Of a stretch of DNA of 64,000 nucleotides, positions 23,474 through 31,678 are shown piece after piece. The stretch spans positions 1,178,001 to 1,242,000 of the forward strand of contig NZ_FOVD01000001.1 in NCBI RefSeq assembly GCF_900115055.1, in the 5' to 3' direction. The notes below the pieces were generated by a model. The model saw only the letters and a program-made list of their open reading frames with translations. It was not told where the DNA came from and searched no databases. This DNA is from Chryseobacterium oleae (lineage in GTDB: Bacteria > Bacteroidota > Bacteroidia > Flavobacteriales > Weeksellaceae). Each line of letters opens with the position of its first letter. The first letter of the stretch is position 1. The position numbers were made by a program, and so were the translations under genes.

Positions 23474-24574
23474 TTATTCCGGTAAAATATTTTTAAAGAA
23501 TCTAATGATATTTTCTTTGAGCTTGACAAAGGTTTCCGAAGTTCCGAATTCCTTGTTATCATATCCGATCGGAAATCCTTTTTCTACATATTCATTATTC
23601 TTATTCATGGTCAGAACCTGGAACTGATCATTCACTTTCCCCAGGCTTTCCGTGTGAATATCCAGAAATTTAACCTGAGCATTTTTGGAGAAATCCAGTT
23701 TACGGATATCAATAGTTTTAATTTCTTTTTTCAGATCCGAACGGAAATAGAGATTCATGTTTTTCACATCAATCACGGTCTGCCATTCTCCGGCATGAAT
23801 GGAGTTCAGAATATTCCAGGCGTAATCTACCGGTTTCTTATCATACCGATAGTTGTTAAGCATATAATAAGCCCGGTTGTAGCGGTCTTCCCATTTTCCT
23901 TCTTTGGCAAAATCAAACTTTTCCTGTCCGCCTAAGAAATCAAACTTTTTAGCGTTGTCGAAATCTTTTTTATACTGATTATTGCACAAAAGTGGCATCG
24001 GCATATCTTTATCGGTCAACACTTTATACTTTCCATTGAGTAAAGCGATAGTGGCGGTATTTCCTTTTGCATCACTCAAAAAGAAATGACTCCCAGCGGC
24101 ATTCGGCCACCAGTCTATATTGGGTCCATCATTCAGATGATCTACCACTTCCTGCACCGATTGATAATTATCCAGCTGGTACTGAATCCATTGGGCCCAG
24201 AACATATTCGCCTGTTTTGGGTTGTTTACTTTTGTCGTTTCTTCAAGATATAATTCAACCAGAAAAAGCCCCTTTTCATTCACGCCATAACACGGGAAAT
24301 CGTATCCTAGAAGATTAAAAGTCACCGATCCGTATTGAGAGGTCCATTCTTTAGCAAACTTTGCATGATCGGTTGTAAGGTTTTCCCAGCTGATATTTCT
24401 TTTCTGAATATCGCGTTTGTTCACCACGATCATTCCCGGCATGGTTTTCCAGTTTTCGTTAAATCCCACCACACAATGATCTTTTCCTTTCAGCAAAAAC
24501 ACTGAACAGGCAGAAAGAATCCCGGAATATACGAGTGCAGCCAGTACAAAACCGCGTAAGAATATAGTTTTCAT
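23474..24574 (-). CDS. Linear amide C-N hydrolase (choloylglycine hydrolase family, Ntn)
   Basis: 366 aa. N-terminal-nucleophile hydrolase of the bile salt hydrolase/penicillin V acylase superfamily, acting on linear amides. The nucleophile should be C23 in LSACSVFLLKG, exposed when the signal peptide is removed. GFNENWKT (about 38-45) and FLVELYLEETT (about 103-113) fit the family's substrate-pocket strands. The same LSAC is also a good lipobox, so C23 could instead be lipidated, which would block catalysis. See findings. Periplasmic location is likely. The natural substrate is unknown. Confidence 0.85.
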   Translation of the reverse strand: MKTIFLRGFVLAALVYSGILSACSVFLLKGKDHCVVGFNENWKTMPGMIVVNKRDIQKRNISWENLTTDHAKFAKEWTSQYGSVTFNLLGYDFPCYGVNEKGLFLVELYLEETTKVNNPKQANMFWAQWIQYQLDNYQSVQEVVDHLNDGPNIDWWPNAAGSHFFLSDAKGNTATIALLNGKYKVLTDKDMPMPLLCNNQYKKDFDNAKKFDFLGGQEKFDFAKEGKWEDRYNRAYYMLNNYRYDKKPVDYAWNILNSIHAGEWQTVIDVKNMNLYFRSDLKKEIKTIDIRKLDFSKNAQVKFLDIHTESLGKVNDQFQVLTMNKNNEYVEKGFPIGYDNKEFGTSETFVKLKENIIRFFKNILPE

Positions 24575-24598
24575 AATTTTATATTTTATTAAAAGTCA

Positions 24599-24735
24599 GG
24601 AAGCCTGAGGATGGAAGTTATTGAAGTCAAAAAACAACTACATGAAGTTTTTTTATAATTCTTTACAAGGTTCTTTCATTAAATTATATGACCACCAGAA
24701 GTTGCAAGTCTAATAGTAAATTCCCTCTTCCCTCC
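24599..24735. repeat. MITE-like intergenic element, family B copy 2
   Basis: The left arm GGAAGCCTGAGGATGGAAGT (24599-24618) matches the left arm of copy 1, apart from one base and one missing 7-nt GATGGAA unit. The right arm (about 24711-24735) is its degenerate inverted partner, containing TTCCCTCTTCCCTCC. Confidence 0.6.
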
Positions 24736-24740
24736 TATTA

Positions 24741-25694
24741 TTATTCTAATCTTCCTGAAATACTTTCCGTTAAATGTCTGAGCTTCATTTTCAAAGATTC
24801 CGGCTCTAGGACTGTCGCATGATCAGCAAAAGTGATGAGCCAACGTGGAAAACCTTCATCAATCCATTCTGTATCAAAAGTCATTTCAATTCCATTTTCC
24901 GTCTCCGTTTCTTCAATAAACCCGTAATATCTTTTTGAATTAACGATATGCCCGATTATTTTTTTCTCCACTAAAAGTCTTACCCTTGTTTTTTCTCCAT
25001 TGGAATACCTTCTGTAATCGTTGATCTGCCCATATTCCTGTGAAAACGGATTCTGAGTTTTAAGGATCTGTAAAATTCTGTCAACTCTAAACTGTCTGAA
25101 ATCTTTTCTCAAGGTACAGAACGCCATAATATACCAGTAATTGAATTCAAAGAAAACACCGACCGCTTCCACTGTTCTGTTGGTTACTGTAGAATCAACG
25201 GTTTTATATTCAATGATCAGTTGTGTTTTATCTGCAATACTTTCCAGAATGGTGGGAATTACGTTTTTCAGTTCACCTCCGGGCTGGGTGTGGTAATTAA
25301 AAACATCAATCTGTTTTTCAATATTCTGAATCAGGTTTTTATCTGAATGCCGAAGCACAGAACGTACTTTTTCCATCGCGGTCTGATAATGATCTCCAAG
25401 ACTTTGGTGGGAAAATTTCTGCATCAGTTTTTCCGCGGTGATAAAGCTCAACACTTCTTCTTTAGTGAACATAATGGGCGGAAGTTTATAGCCATCCATC
25501 AGGGAATATCCGTTCCCGGCTTCTCCGATAATGGGAATCCCTGCATTTTCAAGCGTTTTCACATCACGGTAAATCGTCCGGATACTGACATCAAATTTAG
25601 CAGCAAGGTCTTGTGCCCTTACTGTCGGTTTCGACTGCAGCTGTGTGAGAATAGCCGTTACTCTGTCCAGTTTTTTAAGATAGTGATCGTTCAT
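24741..25694 (-). CDS. YafY-family WYL-domain transcriptional regulator
   Basis: 317 aa. N-terminal HTH_11 winged helix (about 8-65: LAAKFDVSIRTIYRDVKTLENAGIPI). The central WYL domain (about 145-230: VGVFFEFNYWYIMAFCTLRKDFRQFRVDRI) is followed by the WCX C-terminal extension. WYL proteins sense ligands such as nucleic acids or small molecules and often repress DNA-damage or defence genes. No adjacent gene on the same strand is an obvious target. The downstream neighbour is 166 bp away across a repeat element. Confidence 0.9.
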   Translation of the reverse strand: MNDHYLKKLDRVTAILTQLQSKPTVRAQDLAAKFDVSIRTIYRDVKTLENAGIPIIGEAGNGYSLMDGYKLPPIMFTKEEVLSFITAEKLMQKFSHQSLGDHYQTAMEKVRSVLRHSDKNLIQNIEKQIDVFNYHTQPGGELKNVIPTILESIADKTQLIIEYKTVDSTVTNRTVEAVGVFFEFNYWYIMAFCTLRKDFRQFRVDRILQILKTQNPFSQEYGQINDYRRYSNGEKTRVRLLVEKKIIGHIVNSKRYYGFIEETETENGIEMTFDTEWIDEGFPRWLITFADHATVLEPESLKMKLRHLTESISGRLE

Positions 25695-26038
25695 ATTGAT
25701 ACAGCAAATCTATCAATCTTTTTTCGTCTGGAAAATATAAATCAGCCTGCTTTTGTGATATTTATTTGAATTAAGTCAGAATACAATGATTGCTGAGTAA
25801 AAAGCATTTAAATCAATAAAGTCTGAAGTTGGTACTACGCAAAGACGCAAAAGTTTTTCCAACTAATGATGCTTTAAGGCGCAATGAGTATACCGCTGTC
25901 ATTGCGAGGAGTGCAGCGACGAAGCAATTTAATCATCAACTTATAGCTGAAAATCTCTGATTTTCTTGCGCCTTAAAATATTTTCATTGTTAATCACGCC
26001 TTGCGCCCTAGCGTTTAAAACCTTACAAAAAAATAAAA
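25695..26038. other. Intergenic region with repeats of families E and F
   Basis: 344 bp with no gene. CTACGCAAAGACGCAAAAGT (25835-25854) and ATGCTTTAAGGCGCAATGA (25869-25887) are family F words shared with 31087-31140. Family E (25899-25928) follows. The rest is AT-rich with further GCGCCTTAA and GCGCCCTAGCG words. Confidence 0.55.
25899..25928. repeat. Dispersed repeat (family E), copy 2
   Basis: TCATTGCGAGGAGTGCAGCG then ACGAAGCAAT. Inverted relative of 15415-15445, with a few mismatches in the centre. Confidence 0.65.
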
Positions 26039-27847
26039 TCAATTATCCTTAAAAGAATTCACCAGTTTATCGAGATTTAAACTTCTGGCAGAAGCATCAA
26101 AGATTTCACGGTAAGTTCCGTTCAGCTGAACCAGATCATCATGAGTTCCGCTTTCCACTACCCTTCCTTTTTTCATTACATAAATTGTATCCGAATCTAA
26201 AATCTGTGACAGTGAGTGGGAAATAATAACCACCGTACGGCCTTCTTTAATAGCATCCAGCGAATTCTTGATCTGCTCCGTAGCAATAGCGTCCAGACTG
26301 GCGGTTGGCTCATCCAGGAAAATAATCGGTGGATTTTTCAGGAACAACCTGGCGATGGCAATTCTCTGCTGCTGCCCTCCCGAAAGCTGAGTGGCATCAT
26401 GCTGATAACCATCAGGAAGATCCAGAATCTGATCATGCAGGTAGGCTTTTCTTGAAGCTTCCTGAATTTCTTCAAAACTGGCATTCATATCGCCATAACG
26501 GATATTATCTTCAATGCTTCCCTGGAAAATATGGTTTCTCTGAAGAACAAGACCTAAATCGTTTCTTAGAAAAGTATTATCAAATTCATTTAAATCAACT
26601 CCATCCAGTAGAATTTCTCCGGAATTTGGAAGATAGAATTTACAGAGCAGATTGATCACCGTTGATTTTCCGGCTCCGCTCAGCCCTACGAGTGCTGTAG
26701 TTTTTCCGTTCTCAATTTTCATAGAAACATCATGCAGAGCTTTTGTTCCGTTCGGATAAGTGAAGTCTACATTTTTTAATTCGAAATTTCCTTTGATCTG
26801 TTTTTCTACATAAGTTCCGTTCTGTTCTTTTTCATCATCAGCATTCAGGATCTCAAAATAGCCTTCTGCGTAGATCATCGCATCATTCATATCATCATAG
26901 ATTCTGTGTAGCTGACGAATAGGAGCAGAAATATTATTGAACAGCATAATGTGAAGCATAATGGCTCCGATCGTCATCTGCTGATCCAACACCAGATACA
27001 CAGTCAGAAGAATAATTAAAACCACTCCAAACTGCTCGATGAATGTTTTCAACCCATCATAAATAAAGTTGGTTTTTCTTGTGAACATCTGGCTTTCCAT
27101 CAACTCCATCTGGAGGTCATACTGTTTTTTACCTTCAAATTTTTCACGGACAAAACTTTTGATCACCATAATAGAATTGATCAGATTCAATAACCCGGAA
27201 GTTTTTCTTTCCCTTTGATTTCTGAGCTGACGGCGTACTCCACCTAGTTTTTTTGCCTGCAATGAACTTATATAAAAATAGATCGGAACAATAATCGTAG
27301 AAACCATTCCGACATATACATTCTGCATGTACATAATGATCAGGGCTATGATGGCATTCGAAAATAAAGGCAGAATATCGATAAAGAAGTTCTGGACTAA
27401 TTTGGTGAGACTTTCAATACCACGGTCTATCCTGATCTGCAGCTTTCCTGACTCGTGGTTCTCATCATTGAAATAGGCTACTCTGTACGAAAGGATCTTG
27501 TCGATAGCAGATTGGGCCAGTACGGAACTCACATTGATCCTTATTTTCTCCCCATAAAACTTCTGCCCGAAATTGATGAAAATGTTGAGCAATTCTTTTC
27601 CAAGTAAAATAATCGAGATCACCACCAGAATATGAATCCCTTCAGACATCGGGTGCGGAAGATGAGTAAGCGTAGTCACCTCATCCACCGTATATTTTAA
27701 TACAAGGGGATTGACCTGTGCAGCAAGGGCACCTAAAAAAGTAAGAAACAGCGTCCCGTAAATCATTAAACGGTAAGGTCTGATAAATGGAACCAGCTGT
27801 TTATAGACTCCAAATAAGGTGACGGTTCTGTTGAAAGGTTTTGCCAT
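26039..27847 (-). CDS. ABC exporter, fused permease-ATPase (MsbA/multidrug type)
   Basis: 602 aa. Inner-membrane half-transporter with six TM helices (about residues 20-310), then a nucleotide-binding domain (about 345-590). The Walker A is GLSGAGKST, the signature LSGGQQQRIAIAR, the Walker B IIFLDEPTASLD, and the switch His lies in ISHSLSQI. Homodimers of this type flip lipid A precursors, lipids or drugs. No gene in the immediate neighbourhood fixes the substrate. It is transcribed divergently from the flavohaemoglobin gene and shares the 144-bp region holding the palindrome. Confidence 0.92.
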   Translation of the reverse strand: MAKPFNRTVTLFGVYKQLVPFIRPYRLMIYGTLFLTFLGALAAQVNPLVLKYTVDEVTTLTHLPHPMSEGIHILVVISIILLGKELLNIFINFGQKFYGEKIRINVSSVLAQSAIDKILSYRVAYFNDENHESGKLQIRIDRGIESLTKLVQNFFIDILPLFSNAIIALIIMYMQNVYVGMVSTIIVPIYFYISSLQAKKLGGVRRQLRNQRERKTSGLLNLINSIMVIKSFVREKFEGKKQYDLQMELMESQMFTRKTNFIYDGLKTFIEQFGVVLIILLTVYLVLDQQMTIGAIMLHIMLFNNISAPIRQLHRIYDDMNDAMIYAEGYFEILNADDEKEQNGTYVEKQIKGNFELKNVDFTYPNGTKALHDVSMKIENGKTTALVGLSGAGKSTVINLLCKFYLPNSGEILLDGVDLNEFDNTFLRNDLGLVLQRNHIFQGSIEDNIRYGDMNASFEEIQEASRKAYLHDQILDLPDGYQHDATQLSGGQQQRIAIARLFLKNPPIIFLDEPTASLDAIATEQIKNSLDAIKEGRTVVIISHSLSQILDSDTIYVMKKGRVVESGTHDDLVQLNGTYREIFDASARSLNLDKLVNSFKDN

Positions 27848-27922
27848 GAGAATTCGTTAATCAAAATTTATGCATTTTTTGGGAGAAATCGCTGTCTTTT
27901 TCCAATAAATGTTTAAAATCAT

Positions 27923-27947
27923 ATTGTTGTATTTTAAATACAACAAT
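27923..27947. promoter_or_regulatory. Palindromic operator, likely NsrR-type
   Basis: Perfect palindrome with 12-nt half-sites ATTGTTGTATTT separated by one T. The central TGTATTTTAAATACA resembles published NsrR operators. It lies 45 nt upstream of the flavohaemoglobin ATG, just before a TAGATTTG -7 element (27962-27969), so a bound repressor would block the promoter. Confidence 0.75.
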
Positions 27948-27991
27948 TAAAAATCTTTTTGTAGATTTGTCTCATTATTAAATAAAACAAG

Positions 27992-29194
27992 ATGAATTCG
28001 AACCAAAAAAAATTAGTCAAATCCACGGTACCCGTTTTAAAAACGAATGGTACAGATCTTACGAAACACTTTTATGCAAGAATGTTTAAGCATCATCCAG
28101 AGCTGAAAAACATTTTCAACATGAGCCATCAGGCCAGTGGAAAACAGCAGCACGCTTTGGCTGGCGCTGTCCTTGCTTATGCAGAACACATCGAAAATAC
28201 TGAGGTCCTTATCAATGTTTTGAAGTCTATTGGCAATAAACATGTAAGTCTTAATATCAGTCCAGAGCAGTACGATATCGTTGGCCATCATTTAATTTCT
28301 TCCATTAAAGAAGTGCTGGGAGAAGCTGCCACCGATGAATTGATAGAAGCATGGACACAGGCTTATAATGAACTTGCCCAGATTATGATCTCCATTGAAG
28401 AAGACCTTTATCAGTCTACCCTTAAAAAAGAAGGAGGCTGGAAAGGCTGGAGAACCTTTGTGATTGCTGATATTGTCGAGGAAAGCAGTGAGGTTAAATC
28501 TTTCTATCTAAAACCAAAAGATCAGGGCTCCATCGCAGATTATCTTCCCGGACAGTATCTTTCTGTGAAATTATTTATCCCCGGGCTGGGCCATGAACAG
28601 GTGAGACAATACAGTCTTTCATCTGCATTTAATCCGGAATACTATAGGATATCTGTAAAAAAAGAGGTCCATCCAAACGCTCCGGAAGGTGCCGTTTCCA
28701 ATGTCCTGCATCAGAAAAATACCGGTGATGAGATATGGGTAAGTGCTCCTTCAGGGGTATTCCATGCGGGTGTTGACGGTACTCAGCCGTTGGTATTGAT
28801 CAGTGGTGGTATTGGAGTAACGCCGCTTCTTAGCATGCTTGAAACCAATAAAAACAAGCTTCAGGAAAATACAACCGTATGGCTTCACAGCTGCCGGAAT
28901 GAAAAGGTTCACGCCTTCAAGGATCAGATCGACCTGCTGAATCAGGACAGCGACTGGTTAACTACTCATATTTTTTATGAAACGGTTTCAAAAAATGAAA
29001 ATAATGCTATAAAAGAAGGAAGAATTGATGTAGCAGAACTCAAAGACGAGGTACTGATTGATGATGCAAAGTATTATATTTGTGGTCCGGAAGTCTTTAT
29101 CAAAGTGCAGTATAATTCCCTTATCAAACTTGGAATTGCACAGGAAAATATTTTATTTGAAGAGTTTGGACCTCAATTACTTCATTTTAATTAA
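27992..29194 (+). CDS. hmp: Flavohaemoglobin / nitric oxide dioxygenase
   Basis: 400 aa. Converts NO and O2 to nitrate using NAD(P)H, FAD and haem in the cytoplasm. The globin domain is at 1-140, with distal Y28 (HFYARMF) and proximal H84 (GNKHVSLNI). The ferredoxin-reductase-like FAD domain (about 150-255) contains RQYSLSSAF. The NAD domain (about 265-400) begins ISGGIGVTPLLSM and ends FEEFGPQLLHFN. It is followed after 6 nt by an Rrf2-type regulator with three conserved cysteines and preceded by a perfect palindrome, giving a self-contained NO-responsive unit. Confidence 0.96.
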   Translation: MNSNQKKLVKSTVPVLKTNGTDLTKHFYARMFKHHPELKNIFNMSHQASGKQQHALAGAVLAYAEHIENTEVLINVLKSIGNKHVSLNISPEQYDIVGHHLISSIKEVLGEAATDELIEAWTQAYNELAQIMISIEEDLYQSTLKKEGGWKGWRTFVIADIVEESSEVKSFYLKPKDQGSIADYLPGQYLSVKLFIPGLGHEQVRQYSLSSAFNPEYYRISVKKEVHPNAPEGAVSNVLHQKNTGDEIWVSAPSGVFHAGVDGTQPLVLISGGIGVTPLLSMLETNKNKLQENTTVWLHSCRNEKVHAFKDQIDLLNQDSDWLTTHIFYETVSKNENNAIKEGRIDVAELKDEVLIDDAKYYICGPEVFIKVQYNSLIKLGIAQENILFEEFGPQLLHFN

Positions 29195-29200
29195 TTATCA

Positions 29201-29638
29201 ATGAAACTGAACCACTTTACCGATTACAGCCTGCGTGTCTTAATCTATCTCAACAAAAAGGACAAAAATGCTTCATCTTCTTTGGATGAGCTGTCCGGGG
29301 AGTTGGATATATTGCGCAATCATCTCATTAAGGTGGTTCAGTTTTTATCTAAAGAAGAACTTGTTATTACCAAAAGAGGGAAAAATGGTGGTATTATAAT
29401 ATCCGACAAAGCCCTCAATACAGGACTGGGCACGTTGATTCACCTGCTGGAACAGGACGACACGCCCGTCATCAACTGCCACTCCAAACCTTGTGTTTTT
29501 ATGCCTTTCAGCTGTCAGTTGAAATTCTTTCTGGATACCGCTTATCAGGCATTTATTGATAGCATGAACCAGCACAGACTCTCTGATATTGTTTTTAATA
29601 ACTGGGAAAGTATCTTTGCGGGCCGCCAAAATGTTTGA
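29201..29638 (+). CDS. nsrR: Rrf2-family regulator, NsrR-like
   Basis: 145 aa. N-terminal winged helix (LNHFTDYSLRVLIYLN, then a recognition region around IRNHLIKVVQFL-type residues 37-50). The three cysteines C93-X4-C98-X6-C105 are expected to hold a [4Fe-4S] or [2Fe-2S] cluster that reacts with NO. E. coli NsrR has the same arrangement with slightly different spacing. Co-transcribed with hmp, it probably represses its own operon through the palindrome at 27923-27947. The symbol follows family and context; a different Rrf2 subfamily remains possible. Confidence 0.87.
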   Translation: MKLNHFTDYSLRVLIYLNKKDKNASSSLDELSGELDILRNHLIKVVQFLSKEELVITKRGKNGGIIISDKALNTGLGTLIHLLEQDDTPVINCHSKPCVFMPFSCQLKFFLDTAYQAFIDSMNQHRLSDIVFNNWESIFAGRQNV

Positions 29639-29640
29639 TT

Positions 29641-29848
29641 TAGACATCAGATTTCAGACACGAGACGTGAGATTGAGAAATGTCAATGGTGAATTTTGCT
29701 ACGCAAGTGAATGGTGAACGCTAGATTCAAGAACCAAGAGCCAAGATGTCAACTATAATCCTATTAACTTAATCTCTACGAACCAGCAAATGACAACCGG
29801 TTCGAAACTCTCAAACACTCTTACTCTCCGACTCTCAAACCCGAATTA
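29641..29848. repeat. Family A repeat, copy 2 (inverted, lacking clear terminal repeats)
   Basis: Reverse complement of the interior of 14307-14479, clearest over 29679-29848: AATCTCTACGAACCAGCAAA, GAACCAAGAGCCAAGATGTC and TCTCAAACCCGAATT. Its end runs into the last codons of lptB (stop at 29846-29848). Bases 29641-29678 continue with ACACGAGACGTGAGATTGAG, not matched in copy 1. It is the only content of the 207-bp gap between nsrR and lptB. Confidence 0.7.
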
Positions 29849-30907
29849 TCCTTCGTAGAAATAGGTTGTAAGGTAATGCAGTTCTGGTCTGCTGGCTGCT
29901 TTAGATTCAGCTTCCGCCTGCTCTAAAGTGTACTGAGAAGTCAGTTCCTTTCTTTGGAACACGAAAGAATTATTGGCGTTTTTATCCACCACTTCATTGA
30001 AGATATGTTCAATTTCTGAATTGGCAAGTGAAGCAAAACTGGCGTCCTCAAAACCGTACATCAATCTCAGATCATCAAACTGTCCGAAGTTTTCATCTAC
30101 AAATCCCTGAAGCTGTGGTTTAGAATCAAAATTACCGGCCCAGATGTTATAGATGTATTTTTTCTTTTTCGGTTTGTCTAAAATACTCTGATACACAAAG
30201 TTTTCACCCAGATAAGCTTCTCTAACCTGCGGATCATTGGCAAGATCTTCCGGAAGTCCTTCTTTCAGGATCTTTCCTTCGAACATGATGTATGTTTTAT
30301 TGGTAATAGCTAAGGTCTGCTGTACGTTGTGGTCGGTAATCAGGATGCCGATGTTTTTGTCTACCAAACTTCTTACAATCTTCTGGATATCTTCTACCGC
30401 AATCGGGTCTACCCCTGCAAAAGGCTCATCGAGAAGGATAAAGTTCGGGCTGGTAGCCAGACATCGTGCAATTTCGGTTCTACGTCTTTCTCCACCGGAA
30501 AGAAGGTCTCCTCTGTTTTTACGTACATGCTGAAGCGAGAATTCTTCAATCAGTTCATCACATTTGATCTGCTGTTCACGTTTTGAAAGCTTGGTCAGCT
30601 GTAACACGCCCATAATGTTTTCTTCTACAGACAGCTTTCTGAAAATCGAAGCTTCCTGTGCCAGATACCCGATTCCTTTCTGAGCCCGGCGATACATCGC
30701 ATCTGTAGTGATTTCCTGCTTATCGAGAAAGATTTTCCCTGAAGTAGGCTTAACCAATCCCACGATCATATAAAACGAAGTGGTCTTTCCTGCTCCGTTA
30801 GGACCAAGCAAACCAACAATTTCTCCCTGTTGAACCTGTACAGAAACGCCTTTTACTACTTTTTTAGGACCGTATTCTTTGATTAAGTTTTCTCCTCGTA
30901 AAATCAT
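29846..30907 (-). CDS. lptB: LPS export ABC ATPase LptB with extra C-terminal domain
   Basis: 353 aa. Residues 1-240 are a typical LptB: Walker A GPNGAGKTT (35-43), signature LLSGGERRRTEIAR (about 134), Walker B FILLDEPFAGVDPIA (about 156), switch His in LITDHNVQQTL. With LptFG it powers lipopolysaccharide transport from the inner membrane. LptB is normally about 240 aa. Here a lysine-rich linker (KPKKKK at 245-250) is followed by about 103 residues beginning YIYNIWAGNF, an additional domain of unproven function (see findings). The -7 element TATCTTTG (30920-30913) lies only 5 nt before the ATG. Confidence 0.92.
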   Translation of the reverse strand: MILRGENLIKEYGPKKVVKGVSVQVQQGEIVGLLGPNGAGKTTSFYMIVGLVKPTSGKIFLDKQEITTDAMYRRAQKGIGYLAQEASIFRKLSVEENIMGVLQLTKLSKREQQIKCDELIEEFSLQHVRKNRGDLLSGGERRRTEIARCLATSPNFILLDEPFAGVDPIAVEDIQKIVRSLVDKNIGILITDHNVQQTLAITNKTYIMFEGKILKEGLPEDLANDPQVREAYLGENFVYQSILDKPKKKKYIYNIWAGNFDSKPQLQGFVDENFGQFDDLRLMYGFEDASFASLANSEIEHIFNEVVDKNANNSFVFQRKELTSQYTLEQAEAESKAASRPELHYLTTYFYEG

Positions 30908-31265
30908 AGGAGCAAAGATAAAGTTTTTTTGAATTCAAATTTTAGATTATAAACGCTATCCCCGGTTTTTTGATGGATTGGTTTTAATTTTATTAATCAT
31001 TCGTATCAAATCTACTGGTACAAAATGTTGATCACATTGAAAAACTAAAGTATTTCACTCACTTGTTTAAACTTTTTGTTGGAAAAGCGCAAAGGAACGC
31101 AAGTTTTTTTTTCTAATTCGAATGCTTTAAGGCGCGAGGATTTTATCTTCGATAAAATTGTAGACCGTTCAATAGACCAATTAAAAGTTTAAACAAATGT
31201 AACTCTCTCGATTTTTCTTCGACGTATTGGGAAATTATTTTATTCATCACCAAAAAAGATTAACA
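30908..31265. other. Divergent intergenic region, lptB / TM2 gene
   Basis: 358 bp. At the left is the lptB -7 element (30913-30920). Around 31087-31140 lies a family F repeat (GCGCAAAGGAACGCAAGTTT and ATGCTTTAAGGCGCGAGGA) related to 25835-25887. Downstream, GATTTTATCTTCGATAAAAT (31139-31158) forms a short hairpin. No gene was seen. Confidence 0.5.
30913..30920 (-). promoter_or_regulatory. -7 element of lptB
   Basis: TATCTTTG on the minus strand, ending 5 nt from the ATG at 30907. The nearest TTTG upstream (30939-30936) is 15 nt away. The resulting 5' leader would be almost absent. Confidence 0.6.
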
Positions 31266-31562
31266 ATGGAAAATTACGGTTATACTAAAACAGACGGCAC
31301 ACAAAACCAGCAGCAAAGTAATGTTCCTTACCGTTCGGAAAAGAAAATTCCTGCGGCATTATTAGGAATTCTCGTAGGCTGGCTGGCTCTAAATAAATTT
31401 TATCTGGGCTATACCAAAGAAGGCGTTATTCAGATTGTTCTGAATATTGTGACTCTCGGAGCGGCTTCCATCATTCCTTTTATTGAGGGGATTTTATACC
31501 TGTTTATGAGTGATAAGCAGTTTGACGACACCTATGTGTATGGAAAAAAAGGATGGCTTTAA
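31266..31562 (+). CDS. TM2 domain protein
   Basis: 98 aa from the ATG at 31266. The polar N-terminus (Gln/Asn-rich, about 1-30) is followed by a TM2 domain: KIPAALLGILVGWLALNKFYLG-type first helix with the family LxxFYLG signature, a short turn (YTKEGVIQ), then a second helix (about 58-82). TM2 proteins are small inner-membrane proteins of unknown function. The longer frame to 31227 is not preferred, because the extra residues are neither hydrophobic nor conserved in type. The next gene begins 116 nt downstream, across a 16-nt triplicated repeat. Confidence 0.88.
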   Translation: MENYGYTKTDGTQNQQQSNVPYRSEKKIPAALLGILVGWLALNKFYLGYTKEGVIQIVLNIVTLGAASIIPFIEGILYLFMSDKQFDDTYVYGKKGWL

Positions 31563-31608
31563 TGATGGGATGATTTGATGATGGGATAATTTGACGATGG
31601 GATGATTC
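31561..31608. repeat. 16-nt tandem repeat, three units
   Basis: Three consecutive units of consensus GATGATGGGATGATTT (31561-31576, 31577-31592, 31593-31608), differing at one to three positions. The array overlaps the TM2 stop codon and ends 70 nt before the next start. Confidence 0.8.
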
Positions 31609-31678
31609 GTTGATATGGACATTTTCATTTTTGTTTTATTTCCTTATTTTTATACACCAAATCAAGAATCAAAATACT

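Noticed and set aside
31610..31678. Longer N-terminus for the gasdermin-like protein adding a hydrophobic segment
   Set aside because: The only in-frame initiator is TTG directly after the tandem repeat; the ATG at 31679 gives a soluble protein without this segment. Kept as a minor alternative.
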